A DNA stretch of 64,000 nt from the NCBI RefSeq assembly GCF_002157505.1, contig NZ_NFSC01000022.1, forward strand, positions 56,319 through 120,318, given 5' to 3'. This stretch comes from Arthrobacter agilis (GTDB lineage: Bacteria; Actinomycetota; Actinomycetes; Actinomycetales; Micrococcaceae). Every line of letters starts with the position of its first letter. Within the stretch, counting starts at the first letter, position 1. Position numbers and translations under genes: made by a program. Positions 24,372 to 32,922 of this stretch are shown piece after piece. The notes under the pieces were generated by a model. The model did no database searches and was not told the origin of the DNA. It worked only from the letters and a program-made list of their open reading frames with translations.

Positions 24372-24929
24372 TCAGGAGCCGGCGGCCCTGCTCCTCCGGG
24401 CGTCAACGATCACGTCGACGACGTCGAGCAGTTCCTCGATCTCCTCACCGCTGGTCCGGCCGGCACCGGCGGAGGCGAAGAACGCGGCGTCGTAGTAGAG
24501 ACCGTCGCCCAGCAGCTTGACGGCGCGCGCCGTCGTGCGGTCACCGAGCTGGGCTTCGAGGGCGCCCAGCCACCGTTCCTGGATCTCGGCGAGGGAAGCC
24601 TTCGCCGTCGGGTGGCCCTGCTGGGCGAGGCGGGCCATCGAGACGAGGGCCCGGTCCAGGGCGCTGTCCTCGAACACCGAGGTGCGGACGTAGTAGCGGG
24701 CTGCTCCGTCCGGCGCCGACGTCATGGACTCGCGGTCCTTGTCGGCCAGTCCGCGGAGCCGGTCGGCGAGCCCGTCCACCAGGGCCTCCTTGGAGGGGAA
24801 GTGGTACAGCAGGCCGCCCTTGGAGACATCGGCGGCGGCGGCGACCGCCTCCATGGTGGCGGCCCTCTCACCGTCGCGGATCAGCGCGTCTTCGAAGCTG
24901 TCGAGGATGCGCTCACGGGAACTTGACAC
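24372..24929 (-). CDS. TetR-family repressor of the adjacent MFS exporter
   Basis: This 185-residue protein starts at GTG 24929, directly after GAGGA. The N-terminal helix-turn-helix is typical of TetR (RILDSFEDALIRDGERAATM, then DVSKGGLLYHFPSKEALVDG). The C-terminal ligand domain is variable. It is divergent from a DHA2-type MFS transporter, with a TACCG-N6-CGGTA dyad between the two starts, the usual layout for a drug-inducible repressor/exporter pair. The inducer is unknown. Confidence 0.88.
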   Translation of the reverse strand: MSSSRERILDSFEDALIRDGERAATMEAVAAAADVSKGGLLYHFPSKEALVDGLADRLRGLADKDRESMTSAPDGAARYYVRTSVFEDSALDRALVSMARLAQQGHPTAKASLAEIQERWLGALEAQLGDRTTARAVKLLGDGLYYDAAFFASAGAGRTSGEEIEELLDVVDVIVDARRSRAAGS

Positions 24930-24954
24930 TCCTCGATGATACCGGTCACTTTTG

Positions 24955-24982
24955 TTGTACTGTACCGGCTGGACGGTATAGC
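24955..24982 (+). promoter_or_regulatory. MFS promoter with an operator between -35 and -10
   Basis: TTGTAC (24955-24960) and TATAGC (24977-24982) are 16 bp apart. TACCG (24963-24967) and CGGTA (24974-24978) form an inverted repeat within the spacer, so TetR binding would block polymerase. The MFS ATG at 24991 is 8 bases after the -10 box, so the transcript may be leaderless. Confidence 0.5.
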
Positions 24983-24990
24983 TTTGATGG

Positions 24991-26580
24991 ATGACCACTA
25001 CACCTTCCACCTCCGCCCGCACCGGGGTGAACCCGCGTGCCGTTTCCTCCTCCCCCGCCTCCCTTGCCGGCCGCCGCGAATGGTTCGCCCTGGCCGTGCT
25101 GATGCTGCCGGTGCTGCTGGTCTCGGTCGACAACACCGTCCTGAGCTTCGCGCTGCCGGAGATCTCCCGCCATTTCGCGACGAGCGGCACCACACTGCTC
25201 TGGATCGTGGACAGCTACCCCCTCGTCCTTGCGGGACTCCTGGTCGCGATGGGCAGCCTGGGAGACCGCTTCGGCCGCCGGCGCCTGCTCATGATCGGCG
25301 CGGCCGGCTTCGCCCTCTTCTCCGTGGTGGCAGCCTTCGCCCCGACCGCGGCCTTCCTCGTCGCGTCCCGCGTCGGCCTCGGTGTGTTCGGCGCCATGCT
25401 CATGCCGTCGACCCTGTCGCTGATCCGCAACATCTTCACGGACCGGAACCAGCGGCGCATCGCCATCGCGGTCTGGGCCGCAGGATTCTCGGCCGGAGCT
25501 GCCCTCGGCCCCCTGCTCGGCGGTGTCCTGCTCGAGCACTTCTGGTGGGGCTCGGTGTTCCTCCTGGCGGTGCCCGTACTCGTACTCATGCTCGCGCTGA
25601 CCCCGGCCTTCGTGCCCGAGTCCAGGGATTCGAACCCGGGTCGCGTGGACTACGCCAGCATCGCGCTGTCCATCGCGACGATGCTGCCGGTCGTCTACGC
25701 CATCAAGAACCTGGCAAAAGGAGGTCCGCTGCTCGTCTCGGTGACGGCGGCATTCATCGGCCTCGCTGCCGGAACGGTGTTCGTCGTGCGCCAGCTCCAA
25801 CGGCGCGACCCGATGCTCGACGTCCGCCTGTTCACGGTGCGGGCCTTCTCCGGAGCCGTCCTGGTCAACCTCCTCGCGATCTTCTCGCTCGTCGGGTTCC
25901 TGTTCTTCGTCTCGCAGCATCTGCAGCTGATCCTCGGCTACACCCCGCTCGACGCCGGGCTCGTACTGCTGCCGGGCCTCCTGGTGACCATCGCCGCAGG
26001 CCTCGCCGTCGTGCCGCTCGCCCGGCGGCTGCCGCCGCACGCCGTCGTCTCGGTGTCACTGCTCTTCTCGGCCGTCGCCTACGCGATGATCGCCCTGCTC
26101 GGCGAGGGCGGATCTGCGGGCTTCCTCCTGGTCGCCTTCGTCATCCTCGGGATCGGCGTGGGAGCGTCGGAGACGGTGTCCAACGACCTGATCCTGTCCA
26201 CGGTGCCGGCCGACAAGGCCGGAGCCGCCTCCGCTGTCTCGGAGACTGCCTACGAGGTCGGTTCGGTCCTCGGAACCGCCGTGCTGGGCAGCATCCTGCT
26301 CGCCTCCTACCAGCGGAACCTGATGCTCCCCGCGGGCCTCAGCTCCGCACAGATGGAGTCGTCCACGGAGACCCTCGGCGGCGCCGTCGAGGTCGCGACG
26401 CAGCTCGGCCCGACGTCCGCTGCCCTCCTGCGGGATTCGGCGTTCTCCGCCTTCGACAGCGGAGTGACGGTCACCTCCGGCATCACGGCCCTGCTCATGG
26501 TGGGGGCGTCCGTGCTGGCGGCGTGGAGCCTGCGCGGCGAGGCGAAGACCGGCCTGGCGCGGGCAACCGCGGACCACTAG
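24991..26580 (+). CDS. DHA2-family (14-TMS) MFS drug exporter
   Basis: This 529-residue membrane protein has about 14 hydrophobic segments. The DHA2 signature is present: LLVSVDNTVLSFALPEI in TMS1, WIVDSYPLVLAGLLVAMGSL in TMS2-3, GDRFGRRRLLMIG after TMS3, and motif C-like GFSAGAALGPLLGGVLLEHF in TMS5. Relatives (QacA, EmrB, SmvA) export cationic drugs and dyes by proton antiport. Control by the divergent TetR repressor is likely. A bulged hairpin terminator follows. Confidence 0.9.
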   Translation: MTTTPSTSARTGVNPRAVSSSPASLAGRREWFALAVLMLPVLLVSVDNTVLSFALPEISRHFATSGTTLLWIVDSYPLVLAGLLVAMGSLGDRFGRRRLLMIGAAGFALFSVVAAFAPTAAFLVASRVGLGVFGAMLMPSTLSLIRNIFTDRNQRRIAIAVWAAGFSAGAALGPLLGGVLLEHFWWGSVFLLAVPVLVLMLALTPAFVPESRDSNPGRVDYASIALSIATMLPVVYAIKNLAKGGPLLVSVTAAFIGLAAGTVFVVRQLQRRDPMLDVRLFTVRAFSGAVLVNLLAIFSLVGFLFFVSQHLQLILGYTPLDAGLVLLPGLLVTIAAGLAVVPLARRLPPHAVVSVSLLFSAVAYAMIALLGEGGSAGFLLVAFVILGIGVGASETVSNDLILSTVPADKAGAASAVSETAYEVGSVLGTAVLGSILLASYQRNLMLPAGLSSAQMESSTETLGGAVEVATQLGPTSAALLRDSAFSAFDSGVTVTSGITALLMVGASVLAAWSLRGEAKTGLARATADH

Positions 26581-26591
26581 GTCGACGGGTC

Positions 26592-26624
26592 GCATCCCCG
26601 GCGGGTACCAACTCGCCGGGATGC
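26592..26624 (+). terminator. GC-rich hairpin after the MFS exporter gene
   Basis: GCATCCCCGGCG and CGCCGGGATGC pair with one bulged C around a 10-base loop, 11 bases after the stop codon. There is no long T-run, as often seen in high-GC actinobacteria. Confidence 0.5.
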
Positions 26625-26680
26625 ACCCGCGCCCGCGGCCGGAATCGAGCATCTGCTCCGCCCGTTGATCCAGGCCGCTC

Positions 26681-27937
26681 TTACCGGCGAGCGGTTTTCT
26701 CGCACGCGCTGACCAGAAGGACAGCGCAACTGAACCAGATGGCGCCGGCCGCCCCCAGTGGGGCGGCAAGGAAGCCCGCGGTGATCGGCATGACGACCTG
26801 CCCTACGCGGTTGCCCGTCAGCCGCACCGCAAGAGCGGTGCCCCGCCACCCGTCGGGGACGGCCGTGGAGACGAGCGTCATCGTCAGCGGCTGGCCGAGT
26901 CCGAGGCAGAACCCGCCGACGATCAGCAGCGGCGCGACGATCCACGGCTGACCGACGGTCAGCGGGGGGAAGATCAGAGCCACTCCGGATCCGTACAGGC
27001 TGACGAGCAGCAGCGTCCGGGACGACAGCCGGGAGGACAGCCAGGGCAGGCAGGATCGGGACAGGATGGAAGCAGCCCCACGAATGGCCAGCAGCACTCC
27101 GACCTGGGCGGGTGGGATGCCCGCCTCCTCCCCCGCGAGGGGAAGGAATGCGGTGAGGATGTCCAGCATCGCCAGCAGTGACAGGGATGCCAGCATGTGG
27201 GAGGGCACGCCCGCGAGGCCCAGGATTGCCGGCAGCGTGGCCCGTTCCCGGGCAGGCAGGGAGCTTCCGTCGTCGGTCTGCATGGGACCTCCGGAGGGAG
27301 TGCCGGTACCGGTGGCAGGGGCGTTGCTCCCGGGTGGCCGGACGGTGCGGATCAGCACGATCGGAGCCGCCAGCAGCGACAGGCCTGCGCCGACCCACAG
27401 GGCTACCGTGATGCTGGCGGAGCGCTCGGCGGAGACCGTTCCGAGGCTGGAGCCCAGCAGGAGGCCTGCGATCAGTGGTCCGGCGAGTTGTCCGGCGGAG
27501 AAGGCCGCCGTGAACCACCCGAAGGCTGCGTTCATCTGCCCGGGGCGGGCGTGGCGGGTGATCAGTGTCTGGCCGGCGATGGTGAAGACCAGATGCCCGA
27601 ACCCCAGCAGTGCATTGGCTCCTGCCACGAGGGCGATGCTGGTGGAGAGCGCAAGCGCCAGGGAGCCCAGGCCGAGCAGGGCCGCTCCCAGGGCGACCAG
27701 CCGGCTCAGCTTCCGCATCCTGTCACTGAGCCGTCCGAGCGACAACGCACTGAGTAGGGGGATGAGGGCGTAGGCGGCGGTCACCAGGCCGATGGTGGTG
27801 GTGTCGGCGTCCAGCGCCAGGAGCTTGTAGGTGGTGACGGGCCGCACGAGGTTGAGTGCGGTCTGGGTCAGCAGGGCGCCTCCCGCAAGGATCCACAACC
27901 AGCCCCACGAGCGCTGGGGCGCGACGCTAGGAGACAC
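26681..27937 (-). CDS. MFS transporter
   Basis: This 418-residue protein has about 12 transmembrane segments and a central Pro/Gly/Thr-rich loop near residues 205-235. The intracellular motif LGRLSDRMRKLSRLV in the first half and the TMS5 motif AGQLAGPLIAGLLLG identify the major facilitator superfamily. Its start overlaps the end of the TetR-family gene at 27927-28568 by 11 bp, so the regulator and transporter are co-transcribed. Substrate unknown. Confidence 0.85.
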   Translation of the reverse strand: MSPSVAPQRSWGWLWILAGGALLTQTALNLVRPVTTYKLLALDADTTTIGLVTAAYALIPLLSALSLGRLSDRMRKLSRLVALGAALLGLGSLALALSTSIALVAGANALLGFGHLVFTIAGQTLITRHARPGQMNAAFGWFTAAFSAGQLAGPLIAGLLLGSSLGTVSAERSASITVALWVGAGLSLLAAPIVLIRTVRPPGSNAPATGTGTPSGGPMQTDDGSSLPARERATLPAILGLAGVPSHMLASLSLLAMLDILTAFLPLAGEEAGIPPAQVGVLLAIRGAASILSRSCLPWLSSRLSSRTLLLVSLYGSGVALIFPPLTVGQPWIVAPLLIVGGFCLGLGQPLTMTLVSTAVPDGWRGTALAVRLTGNRVGQVVMPITAGFLAAPLGAAGAIWFSCAVLLVSACEKTARR

Positions 27938-28568
27938 CCGGACGATCTGACGGAAGCAGTGCCCGCGACGCCTCCAGGTAGCTGATCGCCGCCCGGATCC
28001 CCAGGCGCAGGCCGTCCCCGATGCGATCCGGGGCGGGGTCCGCCGCTCCGGCCCGGTGCAGTGCGGGCTGTCCGTCCGCGGTGCACAGCCAGAGCGGGTC
28101 GGGGGAAGCCGCGTCGAGGGCCGAGCCGAAGACCAGCGCGTCGAGCATGGAAATCACTGTCAGGTGCTGCTCCCGCGGCACGTCGGCTTCCGTGAGCGCC
28201 ACCGTGAGGACCTCGTACAGGGCCAGCGTGGGCGCATCGCCGACCGTGCGCCCCAGGAGCAGTGGAATCGCGGAAGGGTAGCGTGCTACGGCCTCCCGGT
28301 AGGCCAGAACCCAGTATTCGATCGTCGACTGCCAGCTGGACTCCGCTCCACCCAGGGCACGGAGGTCGATCTCGCGGTAGATCCGCTCCCGGAGGGCCTC
28401 GATGATCTCGTCCTTGCCCCCGATCATGTGGTGGTACAGCGAGGACGGATTGACCCCCAGGTGCTGGGCGATCCCGGTGATCGTGAAGTCGCGCTGCGTG
28501 GCGACGAGCTCAAGGGCGGCCTCGAGGATGATGTCCCGTGACAACAGTTGCTTACGTGGCCGTGCCAT
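27927..28568 (-). CDS. TetR-family regulator
   Basis: This 213-residue protein starts at ATG 28568 (MARPRKQLLSRDIILEAA). The helix-turn-helix reads DFTITGIAQHLGVNPSSLYH, then HMIGGKDEIIEALRERI; the C-terminal domain is of the TetR_C_33/TipA-like helical type. It is co-transcribed with the overlapping MFS gene and divergent from the NCS1 permease-alcohol dehydrogenase operon. The perfect dyad ACCAAAT-N3-ATTTGGT in the intergenic region is a likely operator for both directions. Confidence 0.85.
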   Translation of the reverse strand: MARPRKQLLSRDIILEAALELVATQRDFTITGIAQHLGVNPSSLYHHMIGGKDEIIEALRERIYREIDLRALGGAESSWQSTIEYWVLAYREAVARYPSAIPLLLGRTVGDAPTLALYEVLTVALTEADVPREQHLTVISMLDALVFGSALDAASPDPLWLCTADGQPALHRAGAADPAPDRIGDGLRLGIRAAISYLEASRALLPSDRPGVS

Positions 28569-28632
28569 TCTCCGAGTATGCCAGACCGGGATTGTCCTTC
28601 CCCGAGTCCTGGCGGTGGTACCGGACAGCATT

Positions 28633-28673
28633 ACCAAATATCATTTGGTTAGGTGTGATACACGTCATATTGT
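28633..28673 (+). promoter_or_regulatory. NCS1 permease promoter with overlapping palindromic operator
   Basis: ACCAAAT (28633-28639) and ATTTGGT (28643-28649) form a perfect dyad around ATC. TTGGTT (28645-28650) overlaps its right arm and is followed by a 17-bp spacer and TATTGT (28668-28673). A protein bound to the dyad would cover the -35 box, consistent with repression by the divergent TetR protein. The leader to the ATG at 28784 is about 100 bases. Confidence 0.55.
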
Positions 28674-28783
28674 TGGTCGACGCCTGTTCCACCGCAGCAC
28701 CGTGCCTCGTTCCTGACCTGCAGATCGCCGCCGGTACGGCGACGACGGCTACCCTTCCAGCCCCTACTTCGATGAAGGTGACC

Positions 28784-30256
28784 ATGTCGCACGTTCCGAA
28801 TGACCAGACCCGCGCCATCACGGCTCCTCCCCTGATCGAAACCCGCTCGATCGACTGGATCCCCGAGAACGAACGCCACGGGAAGCTGTGGCACCAGGCA
28901 CCCCTCTGGTTCCTGGGCAACTTCCAGTACTTCTCCATCCCGATCGGCTTCATCGGCCCCTCCCTGGGACTGTCCTTCGGGTGGACGGTGCTCGCCAGCA
29001 TCCTCGGGATCGCCGTCGGCACCGTGTTCATGGCCTTCCACGCCTCCCAGGGGCCCACGATGGGTCTTCCCCAGCTGATCCAGTCACGGGCGCAGTTCGG
29101 TTACCGCGGGGTGATCGTGCCGCTCCTGGCCACCCTGTTCACCTACATGGCCTTCAACGTCGCCGACACCGTCCTCCTCAGCGAAGGCCTGAGCGGCTCC
29201 TTCGGGTGGGACCCCACTCTGATCGCGGTGCTGGCAACCCTCGCCGGGGTCGTGCTGGCCATCTTCGGCCACGACTGGCTCCACAAGGCGTTCCGCATCC
29301 TGCTGTACGTCTCGCTGCCCATCATGACGATCGTGACCATCGGCGTCATCACCGGCGCTGCCGGCGGCTCGTTGGGTGGCGGGGAGTACGCCTTCACCTG
29401 GCCCGCCTTCATGGCCCAGTTCGCTGCCTGCGCTGCCTACAACATCACCTATGCCCCGTACGTCTCCGACTACTCCCGCTACCTCCCCACCACCACCCGG
29501 GCCCGGTCGGTGATTGCCGCAGTCTTCTTCGGCGCCTCGTCCTCGGCGATCTGGCTGATCGTCCTCGGCGCATGGCTGGCGATCGCGCTGGGTGCGACGG
29601 ACGGGCTCGTCGGGCTCCAGACTGCAGGCAACTCCGTCTTCGCCCGCCTGGGGGACGCGGCAGCCCTGCTCTCCGCGCTGGCGCTCATGGCGACCATGGG
29701 CATGAATGCCTACGGAGGGATGCTGACCGTGCTCACGACCATCGATTCGATCCGGCCCATCAAGCCGAAGACCACCGCACGCGTCGTGACGATCCTGGTG
29801 CTGGCCGTCGCCTGGTACGCCATCGCTGCATCCATCAGCTCGGGTGGGGTCGCGACCGTCTTCTCGGCCCTGACACTCATGCTCTACATCCTGGTGCCGT
29901 GGACGGCCACGAACCTCGTCGACTACTTCGTCGTCCGGAAAGGCCACTACGCCATCCCCGACCTGTTCACCCCGAGGGGCATCTACGGCGCCTGGGGCTG
30001 GCAGGGTCTGGCGGCCTTCGCCATCGGCCTGCTGACCGAGATCCCGTTTATGCTGCTGCCCGCCATCGGGAACTGGAGCTACGTGGGCCCCGTGGCCACG
30101 GCCCTGGGTGGGGTGGACATCGCCTGGTTCGTCGGCCTCCTGACCACGTCCGTGGCATACCTGCTGCTTAGCCGGACGATCGACCGCGGTGCCGAGGAAG
30201 CCCACCTGCGGGTGAGCAACGAGAAGCTCCCCGGAACCACCACCACCACGGAATAG
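28784..30256 (+). CDS. NCS1-family cytosine/purine/hydantoin permease
   Basis: This 490-residue membrane protein has about 12 segments. I chose ATG 28784 (MSHVPNDQTRAIT), preceded by AAGGTG; ATG 28772 is the alternative. Family features include the long N-terminal cytoplasmic tail, WFLGNFQYFSIPIGFIGPSL in TMS1, MGLPQLIQSRAQFGYRGVIV after TMS2, and APYVSDYSRYLP. NCS1 proteins take up nucleobases, allantoin or hydantoins with Na+ or H+. The stop codon lies 9 bp before the alcohol dehydrogenase gene, so the two form an operon. Confidence 0.88.
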   Translation: MSHVPNDQTRAITAPPLIETRSIDWIPENERHGKLWHQAPLWFLGNFQYFSIPIGFIGPSLGLSFGWTVLASILGIAVGTVFMAFHASQGPTMGLPQLIQSRAQFGYRGVIVPLLATLFTYMAFNVADTVLLSEGLSGSFGWDPTLIAVLATLAGVVLAIFGHDWLHKAFRILLYVSLPIMTIVTIGVITGAAGGSLGGGEYAFTWPAFMAQFAACAAYNITYAPYVSDYSRYLPTTTRARSVIAAVFFGASSSAIWLIVLGAWLAIALGATDGLVGLQTAGNSVFARLGDAAALLSALALMATMGMNAYGGMLTVLTTIDSIRPIKPKTTARVVTILVLAVAWYAIAASISSGGVATVFSALTLMLYILVPWTATNLVDYFVVRKGHYAIPDLFTPRGIYGAWGWQGLAAFAIGLLTEIPFMLLPAIGNWSYVGPVATALGGVDIAWFVGLLTTSVAYLLLSRTIDRGAEEAHLRVSNEKLPGTTTTTE

Positions 30257-30265
30257 GGGGAGCCC

Positions 30266-31360
30266 GTGACCGACACGTCAGCGTTCACCTTCCGGCCCGG
30301 CGTCGAACCGTCCCTCGAACCCGTGCACGTCCGGCCTCCGGGCCACGGGCAGGTCCGCGTGGAGATCCGCGCCACGGGGGTGTGCCATTCCGATCTGCAC
30401 ATCATCAATGGGGACTGGCCTGCGGAGCGGCCCCTGGTCCTGGGCCATGAGGCGTCCGGTGTGGTGCAGGAGACGGGGCCGGACGTTCCGGGCCTGGCGC
30501 CCGGGGACCATGTGGTCCTGTCCTGGTTCGCCCCGTGCAGGAAATGCGTCAACTGCGCGGCGGGCCGGGGCTGGCTCTGCACCGGGACCACAGCCCTGGA
30601 CCACACACTGCCTGACGGGAGCACCCCTTTCTCGGACGGGAACGGGCAGGATCTGTGGCCGTACCTCGGGCTCGGGACGTTCAGCGGCGAGGTCGTCGTG
30701 CCGGAGTCGGCCGCCGTCAAGGTGGGCAAGGACGTCCCCTTCGCCGTCGGGGCGCTGCTGGGCTGCTCGGTGACGACCGGCGTGGGTGCTGTGCTCAACA
30801 CCGCTGATGTCCCTGCCGGATCGTCGGCGGTCGTCATCGGCTGCGGTGGGGTGGGCCTGTCGATCATCATGGGCCTCAAGCTCGCCGGCGCGTATCCGAT
30901 CATCGCCGTCGACCTGTCCGAAGCCAAGCGCGCCACAGCGGAGGAGCTGGGCGCCACCCTCACTGCCGACCCGCGCAGGACGGACCTCACGTCCTACATC
31001 AGCGAGGAACTCGGCGGGGTGGACTTCGCGTTCGAAGCCATCGGTAACGAGAAGGTCATCGAGACACTGCCGGGGCTGCTGGCCCCGGGAGGGGCTGCGG
31101 TGCTGGTGGGGATGACGCGGATCGGAGCGCGCGCCTCCATCGACCCCTTCGATCTCGCCGACCAGGGCAAGCGCATCCTCGGCTGCAACTACGGTTCCAG
31201 CGTCGCCCGCGTGGACATCCCCCGCCTGTCACGGCTCTACCTCGCCGGCCATCTGCCGCTGGAGGAACTCATCGGCACCGTCCGCCCGCTGAGCGAGGCA
31301 CGCCAGGCACTGGACGAGCTGGCCGCAGGGTTCGGGCTGCGCTCGATCCTGACACCATGA
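30266..31360 (+). CDS. Zinc-dependent medium-chain alcohol dehydrogenase
   Basis: This 364-residue MDR enzyme starts at GTG 30266 behind GGGGGAG. The catalytic-zinc ligands are in TGVCHSDLH and LVLGHEASGVV; the structural-zinc cysteines are in CRKCVNCAAGRGWLC; the NAD-binding motif is VVIGCGGVGLSIIMG. The layout is that of class III-like/mycothiol-type alcohol dehydrogenases. It is co-transcribed with an NCS1 permease, so an alcohol or aldehyde derived from the imported compound may be the substrate (inference). Confidence 0.9.
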   Translation: MTDTSAFTFRPGVEPSLEPVHVRPPGHGQVRVEIRATGVCHSDLHIINGDWPAERPLVLGHEASGVVQETGPDVPGLAPGDHVVLSWFAPCRKCVNCAAGRGWLCTGTTALDHTLPDGSTPFSDGNGQDLWPYLGLGTFSGEVVVPESAAVKVGKDVPFAVGALLGCSVTTGVGAVLNTADVPAGSSAVVIGCGGVGLSIIMGLKLAGAYPIIAVDLSEAKRATAEELGATLTADPRRTDLTSYISEELGGVDFAFEAIGNEKVIETLPGLLAPGGAAVLVGMTRIGARASIDPFDLADQGKRILGCNYGSSVARVDIPRLSRLYLAGHLPLEELIGTVRPLSEARQALDELAAGFGLRSILTP

Positions 31361-31417
31361 TCGGGCGATGAGGCACAGCTAGCGTCCTTAATTCCCCTGC
31401 ACAGATCGGAGTCCACG

Positions 31418-32191
31418 ATGCGTGTCGTCATCCTCGACAGCGCCGAGGTCATCGGCGCCTATGGTGCCGGCGTCATCCTCGACGGCGTGCGCAGGGGCAG
31501 GATCCACACGCTCGGCGTCGCCACCGGGTCCTCCCCGCTCGCCATCTACCGCGCGCTGGCAGACCAGTGGGTCCCCGCCCTGGCCCACCTGAAAGCCTTC
31601 GCGCTCGACGAGTACGTCGGACTCCCGGCGGACGATCCCCACAGCTACCGGTCGGTGATCCAGCAGGAAGTGACCGACAGGCTCCGTCTCGACCCGGCCA
31701 ACGTCCAAGTCCCGAACGGCTGCGCCGCCGACCTGGACGCCGAATGCGAGCGCTACGAGGCAGCGATGGCCGAAGCCGGGGGTGTGGACCTGCAGCTGCT
31801 GGGCATAGGGCGGAACGGGCACATCGGGTTCAACGAACCGAGTTCCTCCCTGTCCTCGCGCACCCGGCCGAAGACACTGATGGCGGCTACCCGGAGGGAC
31901 AACGCGCGCTTCTTCGCCGATCCCGGAGACGTCCCCCGCCACTGCCTCACCCAGGGGCTCGGCACGATCCTCGATGCCGCCGAGGTGCTGCTCGTCGCCC
32001 AGGGATCGGCCAAGGCCGAGGCGGTACGCGCAGCACTCGAGGGACCGCTGTCCAGCATGTGCCCGGCGTCAGTCCTGCAGCTGCACCGCCGGGCGACCGT
32101 CGTCCTGGACGAGGAGGCCGCGCAGCATCTCGCGCTGCGGGAGTACTACCTCGACACGGAGAGGAACCGGATCGAGGGCATGCGGGCGTGA
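31418..32191 (+). CDS. nagB: Glucosamine-6-phosphate deaminase
   Basis: This 257-residue enzyme converts glucosamine 6-phosphate to fructose 6-phosphate and ammonia. Active-site motifs are intact: GVATGSSPLAIYRAL (phosphate loop), FALDEYVGLP (catalytic Asp) and GIGRNGHIGFNEP (catalytic His/Glu). Length is normal for the family. It follows the dehydrogenase gene after 57 bp; nagA is not nearby. Confidence 0.92.
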   Translation: MRVVILDSAEVIGAYGAGVILDGVRRGRIHTLGVATGSSPLAIYRALADQWVPALAHLKAFALDEYVGLPADDPHSYRSVIQQEVTDRLRLDPANVQVPNGCAADLDAECERYEAAMAEAGGVDLQLLGIGRNGHIGFNEPSSSLSSRTRPKTLMAATRRDNARFFADPGDVPRHCLTQGLGTILDAAEVLLVAQGSAKAEAVRAALEGPLSSMCPASVLQLHRRATVVLDEEAAQHLALREYYLDTERNRIEGMRA

Positions 32192-32286
32192 GCACCGTCG
32201 CCTTCCACAGCACCACGAAGATCGACGCCGACGGCGAGCGGACACATCGCCTAGGGACGAGGCCGCCCCTTCCTTCAACCGTCCAT

Positions 32287-32922
32287 TCAAGAGGGCAGGT
32301 AGCGCCCGGGGCGATGGTTCAATGCCAGGACAAGGTTCATGAGCATTGCGCCTACTGCGGACAGGATGACCACCAGCGGCGGGACGAAGGCGAGTGCGGC
32401 CAGCACGATCGCTACGTCGAGAACCATCTGCACGAAGCCGGCTCGCCAGTTCAGCCGTTCCTGAAGGATCAGCGCGAGGATATTGAATCCTCCGAGGCTG
32501 GATCGGTGCCGGAACAGGATCAGCAGCCCGATACTCGCCAGAAGGTTGCCGCCGAGGACACCGTAGAGGGGCGCGATCACGATGTCGCCCAGCACCGCGG
32601 GGTGTACGGACGACAGGACGGACACCAACGCAACGGCACCGATCGTCCGAAGTGTGAAATCCCACCCTTTCTTCCATACGGCCAGTGCGAAGAACGGCAT
32701 GTTGACTCCGAGGAAGATGACGCCGAGGGGCAGGTCCACGGCGTAGCCGACCAGGAGCGCGAGCCCGGCGGTCCCTCCCGTCACCGCTTCGCTCGACTCG
32801 AGGAGGAATAAACCCAGCGATGCCGCGAAGCATCCTGTGATGAGGCCCAGAATGTCCTCGGTCAGCGAGTGGCGCAGAGGAGGTGTCTGCTGAACCGGCA
32901 GTGCGTCCGTCGTGCTGGTCAC
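32287..32922 (-). CDS. YitT-family membrane protein without the DUF2179 domain
   Basis: This 211-residue protein has five to six hydrophobic segments and the YitT-family features ESSEAVTGGTAGLALLVGYA and FRHRSSLGGFNILALIL. Bacillus YitT proteins usually carry a C-terminal cytoplasmic DUF2179 domain; it is absent here, as in many actinobacterial and proteobacterial members. Its ATG overlaps the stop of the upstream aminotransferase gene (ATGA), so the two are translationally coupled. A role in amino acid transport is conceivable but unproven. Confidence 0.8.
   Translation of the reverse strand: MTSTTDALPVQQTPPLRHSLTEDILGLITGCFAASLGLFLLESSEAVTGGTAGLALLVGYAVDLPLGVIFLGVNMPFFALAVWKKGWDFTLRTIGAVALVSVLSSVHPAVLGDIVIAPLYGVLGGNLLASIGLLILFRHRSSLGGFNILALILQERLNWRAGFVQMVLDVAIVLAALAFVPPLVVILSAVGAMLMNLVLALNHRPGRYLPS

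Noticed and set aside
25621..25650. A tRNA T-arm-like string (GGATTCGAACCCGGG) on the plus strand
   Set aside because: It is in the middle of the MFS exporter frame, coding for SRDSNPGRV, with no acceptor, D or anticodon stems around it.
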